Below are positions 1 through 8,013 of a stretch of DNA of 23,988 nt, piece by piece. The notes beneath the pieces were generated by a model that did not search any database, was not told the DNA's origin, and saw nothing but the letters and a program-made list of their open reading frames with translations. The DNA comes from Pirellulaceae bacterium. Lineage in GTDB: Bacteria > Planctomycetota > Planctomycetia > Pirellulales > Pirellulaceae. The translations under genes were made by a program, and so were the position numbers. Each line of letters opens with the position of its first letter. Positions within the stretch are counted from its first letter, which is position 1. Where the stretch lies: positions 1 to 23,988 of the forward strand of contig JABDKS010000679.1 of assembly GCA_013002105.1 (NCBI GenBank), in the 5' to 3' direction.

Positions 1-2
1 CG

Positions 3-311
3 CTGATGGTTCGCGACGCTTTGGATGCGTGTGTCGAAGCGGATGCGGCGAAGGCCAAGAACGTCATTCAGCTGGATGACGAGGTCGATGCGTACAATCG
101 AATCGTGATTGATCAATTGATTGGCATGATGAAGGAAGATGTCGATCAGATCGAACCGGCCGTGCACTGCTTCAGCGCGTCACGCCACCTGGAACGGATT
201 GGTGATTTGGCCGAAAATATTGCCGAAGAAGTCGTTTATTTGGTGGATGGTGACATCATTCGTCACCAGCACGGATTGTTTGTCGACACACCGTCGACAT
301 CGACCGAGTAA
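3..311 (+). CDS. phoU: Phosphate transport regulator PhoU, C-terminal part (5' end outside window)
   Basis: The reading frame is open from the left edge, so only about the last 103 codons are visible. The end carries the PhoU signature: a helix with ARHLERIGD-like residues (here SRHLERIGDLAENIAEEV), then VYLVDGDIIRH. This is the metal-binding (E/D-x3-D) face of the second three-helix bundle of the family. PhoU is a cytoplasmic peripheral protein that represses phosphate uptake by linking the PstSCAB transporter to the PhoR/PhoB two-component system. A pst operon would therefore be expected just upstream, outside the window. The ATG at 6 is an internal methionine, not a start. The 12-residue tail after the last helix is short and polar. 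The gene converges on the Rieske gene with 22 bp between the stop codons. The family assignment is firm; the phosphate-regulon role is inferred from the family. Confidence 0.9.
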   Translation: MMVRDALDACVEADAAKAKNVIQLDDEVDAYNRIVIDQLIGMMKEDVDQIEPAVHCFSASRHLERIGDLAENIAEEVVYLVDGDIIRHQHGLFVDTPSTSTE

Positions 312-326
312 ATCGGTTCGGTCGTC

Positions 327-349
327 TGATTCGCTACGGTGACGAATCA
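327..349. terminator. Small inverted repeat between convergent phoU and Rieske genes
   Basis: Seven-base arms (327-333 and 343-349) surround a 9-nt loop and overlap the Rieske stop codon at 334-336. The position between convergent genes suits a bidirectional terminator. However, the stem is AT-rich and no clear U-run follows on either strand, so this is a weak candidate. Confidence 0.25.
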
Positions 350-660
350 TTGCCCAGTTGGACTTCGATTCGACCATCTCGTTGGCGAATCGCAAAAGTC
401 TCTTGCAGTGGTTGCCGGTTGATCGTTTGGATCCCGGTGGCCAGTTCGTATTGCCAACCGTGCCAGGGGCAGGTCACGCATCCGTGTTCCACGGTCCCGC
501 TGGCGATCGGACCCCCTTGATGTGCACACATCCCATCGAGTGCATATAATTCGCCGCCGGATCGAAAGATCGCCAGAATTCGTCCATTGACGACGACTTC
601 GATTGCTGATTCCTCAGCCACGGCTTGTGCATCAGCGACGTCAACCCATTGTGTCGTCAT
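334..660 (-). CDS. Small Rieske [2Fe-2S] ferredoxin (NirD / dioxygenase-ferredoxin type)
   Basis: A 108-residue soluble protein. The Rieske cluster ligands are visible as C45-x-H47 (CAHQGG) and C64-x2-H67 (CPWHGW), 16 residues apart, which is normal for the stand-alone ferredoxin or NirD-like class. There is no signal peptide or membrane anchor, so it should be a cytoplasmic electron carrier. The ATG at 660 was chosen because a strong Shine-Dalgarno-like run lies 8 nt upstream and the protein then starts at the usual MxxxWVxVA position. A 32-codon longer frame exists, but it is translated from the 14-bp tandem repeat and is unlikely to be real. No oxygenase or nitrite reductase partner is nearby, so the redox partner is unknown. 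Confidence 0.85.
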   Translation of the reverse strand: MTTQWVDVADAQAVAEESAIEVVVNGRILAIFRSGGELYALDGMCAHQGGPIASGTVEHGCVTCPWHGWQYELATGIQTINRQPLQETFAIRQRDGRIEVQLGNDSSP

Positions 661-668
661 CGATATGT

Positions 669-675
669 CCCCCTT
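669..675 (-). promoter_or_regulatory. Ribosome binding site of the Rieske gene
   Basis: On the minus strand the sequence reads AAGGGGG, 8 nt before the ATG at 660. It is one of the few good Shine-Dalgarno sites in the window. It decides against the upstream in-frame start at 756. Confidence 0.6.
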
Positions 676-682
676 CCCATTT

Positions 683-738
683 TCTCCGCGTCCCATTCTC
701 CGCGTCCCATTCTCCGCGTCCCATTCTCCGCGTCCCAG
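683..738. repeat. 14-bp tandem repeat, four copies
   Basis: The plus-strand unit is TCTCCGCGTCCCAT. Three perfect copies start at 683, 697 and 711, and a fourth (725-738) differs only in its last base. The array fills the divergent intergenic region between the Rieske gene and the M16 peptidase gene. A period of 14 is not a multiple of three, so the array is not built to be translated. It could be a minisatellite, a multi-site operator or a slippage product. Confidence 0.9.
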
Positions 739-768
739 TCTTGGCCTCACAGTCATGCCGACTCACGC

Positions 769-774
769 TACAAT
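769..774 (+). promoter_or_regulatory. Possible -10 box upstream of the M16 peptidase gene
   Basis: TACAAT would put the transcript start near 781 and give a leader of about 57 nt. No convincing -35 lies at 16-18 bp; TTGGCC at 741 is 22 bp away. This is a weak assignment. Confidence 0.2.
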
Positions 775-825
775 TCCGGATCTGGACGCTCGGGCTAATC
801 AACGACGTATCTTAATCAAATCATC

Positions 826-830
826 AGGAG
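826..830 (+). promoter_or_regulatory. Ribosome binding site fixing a GTG start
   Basis: AGGAG lies 7 nt before GTG at 838. This supports the GTG as the start of the M16 peptidase, and an export signal follows directly after it. Confidence 0.65.
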
Positions 831-837
831 CAACCCT

Positions 838-3669
838 GTGACGTTCCCAAACATTCACCTTACTTCGCCCCTCCAAAACGTACTTGGACAGACACTGGGT
901 TTGCTTTTATTGGGCAATGTAATTGGCAATGTAATCGGCAGCGCCACTGTGGCCAGCGCCGACGACTCGCAATCGAGTAATGGAATAATGAAAGTGACCG
1001 AGATTGAAGGGATTTCCGAATACCGGCTCGACAACGGCGTTCGCGTCCTCCTGTTTCCCGACCCGAGTAAGGAGGTCGTTACGGTCAACATGACAGTCTT
1101 TGTCGGTTCACGCCACGAGGGTTATGGCGAAGCGGGTATGGCTCATTTGCTCGAGCATATGCTTTTCAAGGGCACGCCAGATCACCCTAACGTGCCAAAG
1201 GTGCTGACCGAGCGTGGTGCGCGATTCAATGGCACGACCTGGATGGATCGCACGAACTACTACGAGACATTGCCGGCGAGCGAAGACAATCTGGAGTTTG
1301 CGCTGGAATTGGAAGCCGACCGCTTGTTGAACAGCTACATCAAGGGCGAGGACCTGCAGAGCGAAATGACGGTCGTACGCAACGAGTTTGAACGCGGCGA
1401 GAATTCACCGATTCGAATCATGATGCAGCGGATGCAAGCTGCGGCGTATGAATGGCACAATTACGGCCAGAGCACGATCGGAAACCGTAGTGATATTGAA
1501 CGGGTCCCGGTGGTCAAGTTGCGTCAGTTTTATCGGAAGTATTATCGACCCGATAACGTGATGGTGATTGTGGCCGGCAAATTTGATCCGGCAGTGGCGC
1601 TCGAGAAAATTCAGGCATCGTTTGGTGTGTTGGAGTCGCCCGATACACCGATTGAATCTACGTACACGGTCGAACCTGCGCAAGATGGCGAGCGAACCGT
1701 GGTGCTGCGGCGTGTGGGGGACGTTCAGCTGGTCGGGACCGCGTACCATATCCCAGCCAGTAGTCACGCGGATTTTGCAGCCGCTAAGGCGCTGGTATAC
1801 GTGATGGGCGACGAGCCGAGTGGTCGGTTGTACAAGCAGTTGGTCGAAACGGAAATCGCCAGTAATGTGTATTCATTGGCGTACGCCTTTGCCGAACCGG
1901 GGCTATTCATGGCGATTGCCGAGACGCCAGCGGACAGTTCGATCGAAACAGCACGGCAAGCGTTGATCGACGTGATGGAAAAGTCGCTGGCCGATCAACC
2001 GGTGACAGACGAGGAAGTGGAGCGTGCGAAGGAGAATATTCTCAAACAACGTGAACTTGCCGAAGCCGACAGCGACAAGATTGCGGTGTCCTTGAGTGAT
2101 TGGGCCGCGCAAGGCGATTGGCGATTGTACTTTTTGTTTCGTGACTCGGTCGAAGCGTTGACTGCTGACCAGGTGCAAGCGGTCGCGCAGAAGTATTTTG
2201 TCCGGAACAACCGCACGGTTGGGTTATTCATTCCCACCGAAAAGGCACAGCGGATCGAAATTCCCGAATCTCCCGACCTGAACGCGCTGTTAAAGGATTA
2301 CAAAGGCCGCGAAGCAGTGGCCGCCGGCGAAGTTTTTGACCCTTCGCCCCTTGCGATCGAAAAACGAACCGAGCGGGGTGATCTTGTTGACGGCATCCGT
2401 TACGCGTTGTTGCCAAAGAAGACTCGTGGCGGCACGGTCACGATGATGTTGACCCTGCGTTTTGGATCGGGTGAAGCGTTGCAGGGGAAAGTTGGCGCGA
2501 TCGAATTGGTCGGTTGGCTGATGTCCAAGGGGACCGAAAAACTGAACAACCAAGAATTACAGGACGAATTAACTCGATTGCGAGCTCAGTTGTCGATCAA
2601 TAGCACGGTCGGTTTGGTACAGATGACCGTCAAAACCAAACGCGAGTTCGTACCGGAAGTCATCGAATTGGTGGGCGATGTACTCCGTCATCCACGGCTG
2701 GACGAAAGCGAGCTGGAAGTCATTCGGCGACAGGTAATCAGCAGTTTGCAGCAGGGAAGCAACGATCCGCAAGCGTTGGCTCCCAAAGCAGTCCGCAGAA
2801 AGCTGGCGCCCTATCCCAAAGAAGACGTACGGTACGTCAAGACGATCGACGAAGAGATCGAGATGTACGAAGCCGTTACCGTGGAAGAAATTCGACAGCT
2901 ACATGAGCAGTTCCTGAGTAGCCAAGCGGGCGAACTGAGTGTCGTGGGAGACTTTGACGTTGACGAAGTAAAAAACCTTTGGCGAGAACAACTCGCTGGC
3001 TGGGAGACATCGCAGGAGTATGTAAGAGTTGGCCGCGACCCGCATCCGGAAGTCCCGGGTTCACTGGAAAATATCGAAACGCCGGACAAGGCGAACGCGA
3101 TGTTTTACAGCAGTCAGCAATACGAATTGAGTGATGAAGATCCTGCTTACGCGTCGCTGGTACTCGGCAACTTTATTCTTGGTGGCGGATCACTCAGCAG
3201 TCGGCTCGCCGACCGGGTGCGTCAGCAAGAAGGGTTGTCGTACGGGATTCGCAGTAGCGTGTCGGCACGAGCGAAGGACAATCGCGTCGATTTTACGATC
3301 TATGCGATCACCAATCCGCAGAACAAAGAACGGCTGATTGAAGTCATTCGCGAAGAAGTGGATCGGATATTGAAGAACGGCGTTACCGAAGACGAATTGG
3401 AGAAAGCCAAGGCCGGCTATTTGCAAGCGGCCCGGGTTCGCCGAACCGACGACGCGGCATTAGCTGGGAAATTGGTTGGCACCTTATTTAATGATCGCAC
3501 GATGCAATACGTGGCCGATCATGAAAAAGCAGTCCAAGCTGCCACGGTCGAGAGCGTCAATAAAGCGATCCGTCGGTTCATCGATCCGGACAAATTGGTG
3601 ATGGCTGCCGCAGGCGACTTTGCTGCCGCAGCAGCCGACCTTGCGGACGCGCTAGACGCGAGCAAGTAG
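838..3669 (+). CDS. Exported zinc peptidase, M16 (pitrilysin/insulinase) family, two-half form
   Basis: A 943-residue protein beginning with GTG after an AGGAG site. Residues about 12-41 form a hydrophobic export signal ending near VASADD, so the enzyme acts in the periplasm or is anchored to the membrane. The inverted zinc motif HxxEH is at H103-L-L-E106-H107. The third ligand, E183 (RNEFE), lies 76 residues on, as in pitrilysin. A second M16 half follows from about residue 500. It lacks HxxEH but keeps the substrate-binding Arg/Tyr pair of the C-terminal half (SSRLADRV...GLSYG, R789 and Y802). Both halves of the clamshell are therefore in one chain, as in pitrilysin-type enzymes. The family degrades small or unfolded peptides of up to a few kDa. 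A 12-bp duplication inside the signal gives GNVIGNVIG. The gene stands alone between a divergent and a distant plus-strand gene. The substrate is unknown. Confidence 0.93.
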   Translation: MTFPNIHLTSPLQNVLGQTLGLLLLGNVIGNVIGSATVASADDSQSSNGIMKVTEIEGISEYRLDNGVRVLLFPDPSKEVVTVNMTVFVGSRHEGYGEAGMAHLLEHMLFKGTPDHPNVPKVLTERGARFNGTTWMDRTNYYETLPASEDNLEFALELEADRLLNSYIKGEDLQSEMTVVRNEFERGENSPIRIMMQRMQAAAYEWHNYGQSTIGNRSDIERVPVVKLRQFYRKYYRPDNVMVIVAGKFDPAVALEKIQASFGVLESPDTPIESTYTVEPAQDGERTVVLRRVGDVQLVGTAYHIPASSHADFAAAKALVYVMGDEPSGRLYKQLVETEIASNVYSLAYAFAEPGLFMAIAETPADSSIETARQALIDVMEKSLADQPVTDEEVERAKENILKQRELAEADSDKIAVSLSDWAAQGDWRLYFLFRDSVEALTADQVQAVAQKYFVRNNRTVGLFIPTEKAQRIEIPESPDLNALLKDYKGREAVAAGEVFDPSPLAIEKRTERGDLVDGIRYALLPKKTRGGTVTMMLTLRFGSGEALQGKVGAIELVGWLMSKGTEKLNNQELQDELTRLRAQLSINSTVGLVQMTVKTKREFVPEVIELVGDVLRHPRLDESELEVIRRQVISSLQQGSNDPQALAPKAVRRKLAPYPKEDVRYVKTIDEEIEMYEAVTVEEIRQLHEQFLSSQAGELSVVGDFDVDEVKNLWREQLAGWETSQEYVRVGRDPHPEVPGSLENIETPDKANAMFYSSQQYELSDEDPAYASLVLGNFILGGGSLSSRLADRVRQQEGLSYGIRSSVSARAKDNRVDFTIYAITNPQNKERLIEVIREEVDRILKNGVTEDELEKAKAGYLQAARVRRTDDAALAGKLVGTLFNDRTMQYVADHEKAVQAATVESVNKAIRRFIDPDKLVMAAAGDFAAAAADLADALDASK

Positions 3670-4047
3670 TCAGGTTGTCGTTGATCGTTCGTTTGCGACA
3701 AAGCAGTATCCTCTGCGCTGTATTTTCTGTACGCCGGTACGGTCTCTCGCACGCGCTCAACGAGTACATGAGCGAGTTTCCTGTAGGACAGGACCAGTCC
3801 TGGCAAAGTCGAGCCAGGAAAGGTCCTGGCCTACGATCTACGATCAGTCTGAAGATGCTCTCGTCGCAAGACTTGCTCGCGTGTCACTGGACGTGACCTA
3901 TGCTTCAGTATCGGTCGGTATGCGCTTGCTGAACTTCGGACTTGGTTCAAATGTTCGGCCATCGGATCGATGCAACCGTCACAACCGAAACGCTATCGAG
4001 CGGACAGCGCGGACGCCAAGGGGTCCGGACCGTACGACGAGAGAAAA
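3670..4047. other. Non-coding interval between M16 peptidase and O-antigen ligase-like gene
   Basis: Short frames here have no protein-like features. The one clear structure is the large inverted repeat at 3783-3834. The last 78 bases (3970-4047) are in frame with the following gene and could be a hydrophilic N-terminal extension of it. No good ribosome site precedes either candidate start. Confidence 0.6.
3783..3834. repeat. 22-nt inverted repeat (stem-loop) with 8-nt loop
   Basis: The left arm is 3783-3804 and the right arm 3813-3834. The arms match at 19 of 22 positions, with GTAGG/CCTAC at the outer ends and CCTGGC/GCCAGG at the loop. The arms themselves hold smaller palindromes around CAGGACC and GGTCCTG. 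It lies about 115 nt after the M16 stop codon. It resembles a REP/BIME-type dispersed intergenic palindrome more than an intrinsic terminator, since no U-run follows. Only one copy was seen in this window. Confidence 0.8.
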
Positions 4048-5442
4048 ATGCAGTTTTTGATCTTTCTATTCGCACTCGCTGCGTTCGTCTGGATGATCCC
4101 GATCGTCCACGGCGGCCGCCTGCTTCGTTTGTCGGTGTTGGTCCTATTGGTTGGGACTGCATTTGGGCCCGACTTTTTCGCGATCGATGGCTTCATTCAA
4201 ATTAGCTTGGACCGCGTCTTGTGGGCCTCGATGCTTGCTTTGGCCGTCGTCCAATTTCGGCTGGGCAATCTTCGCATAGCACGTTTGACACGCATTGATT
4301 TTTTGATCGCGGCCATCATCGCCTACTTCTTCCTGAGCGGGATGGGTGCGGGATCTGGGCCGTACATGACCAAGTCGTTCTCGCGTTGGCTATTTTACGC
4401 CGTTATGCCGGCGGGGCTGTATTTGATGGCCCGTGTGGTTGAAATCCGCGCCGAGGATATTCGTTGGTTTTGTAAAGTTGTGTTGGGGTTGGGCGTCTAC
4501 CTGGCGGCCACCAGCGTGTTTGAAGTAGCCGGATACCACTTTGCCGTGTTTCCAAGATACATCGTTGATCCGGATGTTTGGTTGTTCTACGGGCGCGGCC
4601 GGGGACCCCTGTTGAATCCCGTCGGCAACGGTTTCATTATCACCATTGGTACCGTCGCCTGCGTGCTTGGATTCTTTTCGTCCGATCGTCGCATGAAATT
4701 GATCTATGCAGGTTTATTCATCGTATTGGTGCTGGGTGCGTACGCGACATTGACCAGGAGCGTTTGGATCGGGCTGATTTTGGCTGTCGGTGTGATCGCG
4801 TTTGTTTACAGTCCTCGGTGGCTGCGAATTCTCTCTCTGGCAGCGACTGTTTTGCTGGCCGGCGCGATGACAATTGGGCTGAAAGATCAACTCTTAGCAT
4901 TCAAGCGAGACAAGGATCTGTCAGCGCAGGAAGCGGCCAAATCAATCGAGCTGCGGCCCTTGCTGGCGATCGTTGCATGGGAGATGTTCAAGGACAAACC
5001 CATCACCGGACATGGGTTTGGTCGCTACTTTGAACACAGCAAACCGTTTCACGACATTCGGTCGTACAAGGCGCCGTTGGAAAAGGTCAAAGGCTACTAC
5101 CAACACAACACTTTTTTGGCGATCCTGGTCGATACCGGTTTGATTGGCATTTCATTGTTTGTCGGCCTACTCGCGTCGTTGTGTGGAATCGGGTGGCGTC
5201 TGACGCGTGACCGAAAGAGCACACCGGAAATCCGGCAGGTGGGGCTTTTGATGTTGGGGGCGATGGCGAGCTATTGTTTCAACGGACTGTTCCATGACAT
5301 GATGATCATTCCGATGTCACACATGTTCCTTTTCTTTTTGGCGGGAATCGCGGTGACGGTTTACCAGTATGGGTTCGCCGAGCGTCCGCAAAGAGACGTG
5401 CGACGGCAAGCAGCGATGCCTGTACCAATGCTCGGCGGCTGA
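4048..5442 (+). CDS. O-antigen ligase / polymerase-like integral membrane protein (Wzy_C family)
   Basis: A 464-residue polytopic inner-membrane protein with about eleven to twelve predicted hydrophobic helices. It fits the WaaL/Wzy_C pattern. In the central region a TLTRSVWIG segment matches the family's T-x-S/T-R motif at the start of a helix. A large periplasmic loop follows, containing ITGHGFGRYF and, about 40 residues later, YYQHNTFLAILVDTGLIG; the G-x-G and H-N motifs are the family signature. Members transfer undecaprenyl-linked polysaccharide to an acceptor (lipid A core or protein) or polymerise repeat units on the periplasmic side. The ATG at 4048 was chosen because the hydrophobic segment starts immediately; an in-frame ATG at 3970 would add 26 hydrophilic residues. 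No glycosyltransferase or other polysaccharide gene lies nearby, so the substrate cannot be inferred. The stop is 9 bp from that of the convergent panE-like gene. Confidence 0.8.
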   Translation: MQFLIFLFALAAFVWMIPIVHGGRLLRLSVLVLLVGTAFGPDFFAIDGFIQISLDRVLWASMLALAVVQFRLGNLRIARLTRIDFLIAAIIAYFFLSGMGAGSGPYMTKSFSRWLFYAVMPAGLYLMARVVEIRAEDIRWFCKVVLGLGVYLAATSVFEVAGYHFAVFPRYIVDPDVWLFYGRGRGPLLNPVGNGFIITIGTVACVLGFFSSDRRMKLIYAGLFIVLVLGAYATLTRSVWIGLILAVGVIAFVYSPRWLRILSLAATVLLAGAMTIGLKDQLLAFKRDKDLSAQEAAKSIELRPLLAIVAWEMFKDKPITGHGFGRYFEHSKPFHDIRSYKAPLEKVKGYYQHNTFLAILVDTGLIGISLFVGLLASLCGIGWRLTRDRKSTPEIRQVGLLMLGAMASYCFNGLFHDMMIIPMSHMFLFFLAGIAVTVYQYGFAERPQRDVRRQAAMPVPMLGG

Positions 5443-5451
5443 GCAGCGAAG

Positions 5452-6384
5452 TCACTTGGCCGCAAGATTCGCTTTGTCGATGAATCGAAGTTCTTGGTAC
5501 AGCATTTCTACTCGCGGCATCGTATGGCCGTGCTCACTTGCCGTTGCGAGTGGGTTGCCGAAGATCGATTGCAGTTCCATGGGTCGTTGGTTCAAAAAGT
5601 CCAACCGCATGCTGCTATCGTACGGTACCATTTTTCGCGTGTTGTCCATTGTTTTTGCGATCATCTCGTCAGGCACAGTCACCCCACAGGCGGCTGCCCC
5701 CGCGTGAACTTCGCGTATGATCGCATCGGCAAGGGCTGCTGAGTGGGGGTCGTCGACGATCTCTTTGGTCGATGCGTTCAATGCGACCGACAGTCCGTTG
5801 AACGGGATGTTCCACATGAGTTTTCGCCAACGGACCATCGCCAGATCGTCCGAGAGATGTGCGTCGATTCCTGCCGCGACCAGATCGTCGCAGATCTGTC
5901 GTGCCCGAGGTGTGATTTCTCGCTGGGAAAATTCACCGAAAACGATTCGGCCAAAGTCCAGATGGTGAATGTGGCCGGGGCCGACTTTATTGCTGCACAA
6001 GAAACAGCACCCACCAAGTACCCGATCGTGTCCAACAACGTCGACAGAATCGAGTTCGATATTCAGTCCGTTTTGCAGGACCAGTACGACGCCGCCGTCG
6101 CAGGTAGGTGGTGGCAGCAATTGGGCAAGTAGGTGATTGCGCGTGGTTTTGAGTGCAACGATCGTGACGTCGCACGGCGGCAATGAATCAGCGGATTGAT
6201 GGGCGTTAACGTTGCTAACGTGAAAGTCGCCCCAGATCGACTCGACTTTCAAGCCATGATCGCAAACGTGATCGTAATCGCTGTGCAGTAAAAAATGGAC
6301 TTCGTGGCCTGCCTTGGCAAGCATGCCGCCGTAGAGTCCGCCTAGCGCACCGGTGCCGATGATCGCATAACTTTGTTTGTCCAT
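5452..6384 (-). CDS. panE: 2-dehydropantoate 2-reductase (ketopantoate reductase)
   Basis: A 310-residue cytoplasmic enzyme of the ApbA/PanE family. It reduces 2-dehydropantoate to pantoate with NADPH, a step in pantothenate and coenzyme A synthesis. The N-terminal Rossmann motif is G10-T-G12-A-L-G15. QNG at 104-106 holds the conserved Asn. The catalytic Lys is K188 in RWRKLMWN, with N192 four residues on. The C-terminal Ser-x11-Glu pair is S258/E270. The spacing of K/N and S/E equals that of E. coli PanE, so the active site appears intact. Family members are often over-annotated as PanE, so a related short-chain reductase is possible. It lies 69 bp downstream of the SHD1/PQQ gene on the same strand and may be read from the same transcript, although the functions are unrelated. 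Confidence 0.85.
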   Translation of the reverse strand: MDKQSYAIIGTGALGGLYGGMLAKAGHEVHFLLHSDYDHVCDHGLKVESIWGDFHVSNVNAHQSADSLPPCDVTIVALKTTRNHLLAQLLPPPTCDGGVVLVLQNGLNIELDSVDVVGHDRVLGGCCFLCSNKVGPGHIHHLDFGRIVFGEFSQREITPRARQICDDLVAAGIDAHLSDDLAMVRWRKLMWNIPFNGLSVALNASTKEIVDDPHSAALADAIIREVHAGAAACGVTVPDEMIAKTMDNTRKMVPYDSSMRLDFLNQRPMELQSIFGNPLATASEHGHTMPRVEMLYQELRFIDKANLAAK

Positions 6385-6453
6385 GTTGCGATTATAACCG
6401 TCGCTGCGCAGATCGTAAGAACCGATGCGGCGCGGTAAGTGTCGGGCTCGCTG

Positions 6454-7941
6454 CTACTGAGCGATGTCATAGCAATGCAATTCGTCTTGGTCGCGCAAAA
6501 ACAGTTTCTTGTCCGCGATCACTGGGTGTGCCCAACTCTTTCCATTGTTGGACTTGATTTTGAAGTCGCCTTTCAACTTGTACCCGCTGGGAGTCGCTTC
6601 GATCAACGCCATCACCGCGTTTTCGTAACGAAAATACAAATGTCCGTCGGCTGCAACGATCGCAGCCGATCCGGTTCCTGCCCCGCGTTGGGGTCCCCAA
6701 AGCACGCGACCACTGACCATGTCCATGCAGAGTGGTAAACCGTTGTTGTGACCGTGCCCCATATAAATATGGTCACCGATCAAGATCATGCCGCCGTGGT
6801 GGTTTTGAACTTCGTTGTTGGGTTTGTAATAGACTTCTTGGAACCGCACGCTACCGCGACCGGCAGGCGATAATTTCAACAGGGCGCTACCACCATCGCC
6901 GTACCCGGATGAACCAAAAACATAGTCACCTTTTACGATCGGGGTGGGCACGTTGGCGGTGCTGTTGGCGATCCGCGGGTAATGCCAGAGCAGTTCGCCA
7001 TCGCTGGCACGCACGCCGATCAGCCCTTTGCCGACCAACGTGACATACTGTTTGACGCCGCCGCCGTTGCTGATCACTGGCGACGAGTAGCCGGCGGAGC
7101 CTTGTGGCATTTGAGTTTTCCAGAACAATTCGCCGGTGCGTTTGTCCAACGCAACCAAAACACCTTGGTCGCTTCCGGGTGTGCAAATCAAACGATCACC
7201 ATCGATCAGTGGTGACTCGCTGAACCCCCAGCCGCTCATCATGCGACCACCGAAATCAGATTCAAAATTCTTTTTCCAAACTTGTTCACCATTGTCGGTG
7301 TTCACGCACAACAGGATTCCATTGTGTGACAGGCCATAGGCGAGCTTGGATTCAGGATCAATGGTTGGGGTGCAGTTGGGGTCGCTACCGCCGCCACCAA
7401 AGGGAGTTTCCCACAGCGGTGATCCTTCACTGAGTGACACGGCGATCAGATTGGTGTCGCCACCCCTGTTACCCATGGTGATAATTTTTCCGTCAAAAAT
7501 CGCCAGCGAGGAATAGCCGCGACCCAGCTGCGTCGAGGACCATAGTAGGTCGGGCCCGTCATCGGGCCACTGAGATAGCAGTCCGGTCTCGCGCGAAATA
7601 CCGTCGCTCGCAGGACCGCGCCAGCGCGGCCAGTCGATGGCCGATGTCAGCGTGGATGCGGGCGAGGTTGTGCCGGTTGCGTTGTCCGCGGTCGCTGACC
7701 GACGTTTGCGAAAAACCCATCGCTGGTCCGGCCCGCTCAACCGTTTCAGCGGGACGACAACCACCTGGCCGGATTCGCGTTTTAACTGGACTTGATCGCC
7801 GTCGACGGCGACGAATTCTGCTTGGATCGAAAATTTACCGGAGATATCGTTCCAGGTGCGAGTTTCTGCGACGCCATCAGTTGGCAAGGCCAATGTGGTG
7901 GCCAGTGTGATTACACAACTGGCAAATACGAAACGTTTCAT
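6454..7941 (-). CDS. Exported SHD1 plus PQQ-type beta-propeller protein
   Basis: A 495-residue protein with a clean signal peptide (residues 1-25, MKRFVFASC...VAE). An SHD1-like module at about 27-77 follows (TRTW...GKF...VPLKRLS..DQ), a small beta domain common in planctomycete exported proteins. From DWPRWRGPASDGIS (about 104) to the end is a PQQ-like propeller of the BamB/quinoprotein dehydrogenase fold. Its blades read G-x-L-LW and G-E-x-LW, for example DGELLWHYPRIA. It lacks the obvious active-site and heme features of true alcohol dehydrogenases, so a binding or scaffold role is more likely than catalysis. The ATG at 7941 was chosen because the signal peptide begins there; an upstream in-frame ATG at 7980 would add 13 polar residues. 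It lies 72 bp downstream of the kinase gene, in the same direction, and could be part of the output of the ECF/kinase locus. Confidence 0.85.
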   Translation of the reverse strand: MKRFVFASCVITLATTLALPTDGVAETRTWNDISGKFSIQAEFVAVDGDQVQLKRESGQVVVVPLKRLSGPDQRWVFRKRRSATADNATGTTSPASTLTSAIDWPRWRGPASDGISRETGLLSQWPDDGPDLLWSSTQLGRGYSSLAIFDGKIITMGNRGGDTNLIAVSLSEGSPLWETPFGGGGSDPNCTPTIDPESKLAYGLSHNGILLCVNTDNGEQVWKKNFESDFGGRMMSGWGFSESPLIDGDRLICTPGSDQGVLVALDKRTGELFWKTQMPQGSAGYSSPVISNGGGVKQYVTLVGKGLIGVRASDGELLWHYPRIANSTANVPTPIVKGDYVFGSSGYGDGGSALLKLSPAGRGSVRFQEVYYKPNNEVQNHHGGMILIGDHIYMGHGHNNGLPLCMDMVSGRVLWGPQRGAGTGSAAIVAADGHLYFRYENAVMALIEATPSGYKLKGDFKIKSNNGKSWAHPVIADKKLFLRDQDELHCYDIAQ

Positions 7942-8013
7942 AGGTCGATCCGTTAGGGAAAGGTGGTGGACGTTTGACATCTCGCCGGCGGGTTGAGTGC
8001 AGGTCTTACTGTG

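Noticed and set aside
334..756. Longer Rieske frame starting at 756
   Set aside because: The extra 32 residues are translated from the 14-bp repeat and the good ribosome site belongs to the ATG at 660.
741..774. TTGGCC and TACAAT as a promoter pair for the M16 gene
   Set aside because: The spacing is 22 bp, too long for a sigma-70 promoter; only the -10-like box is kept, at low confidence.
3675..3896. Plus-strand frame of 73 codons after the M16 gene
   Set aside because: It runs through the large inverted repeat, which makes a real protein unlikely, and it has no recognisable features.
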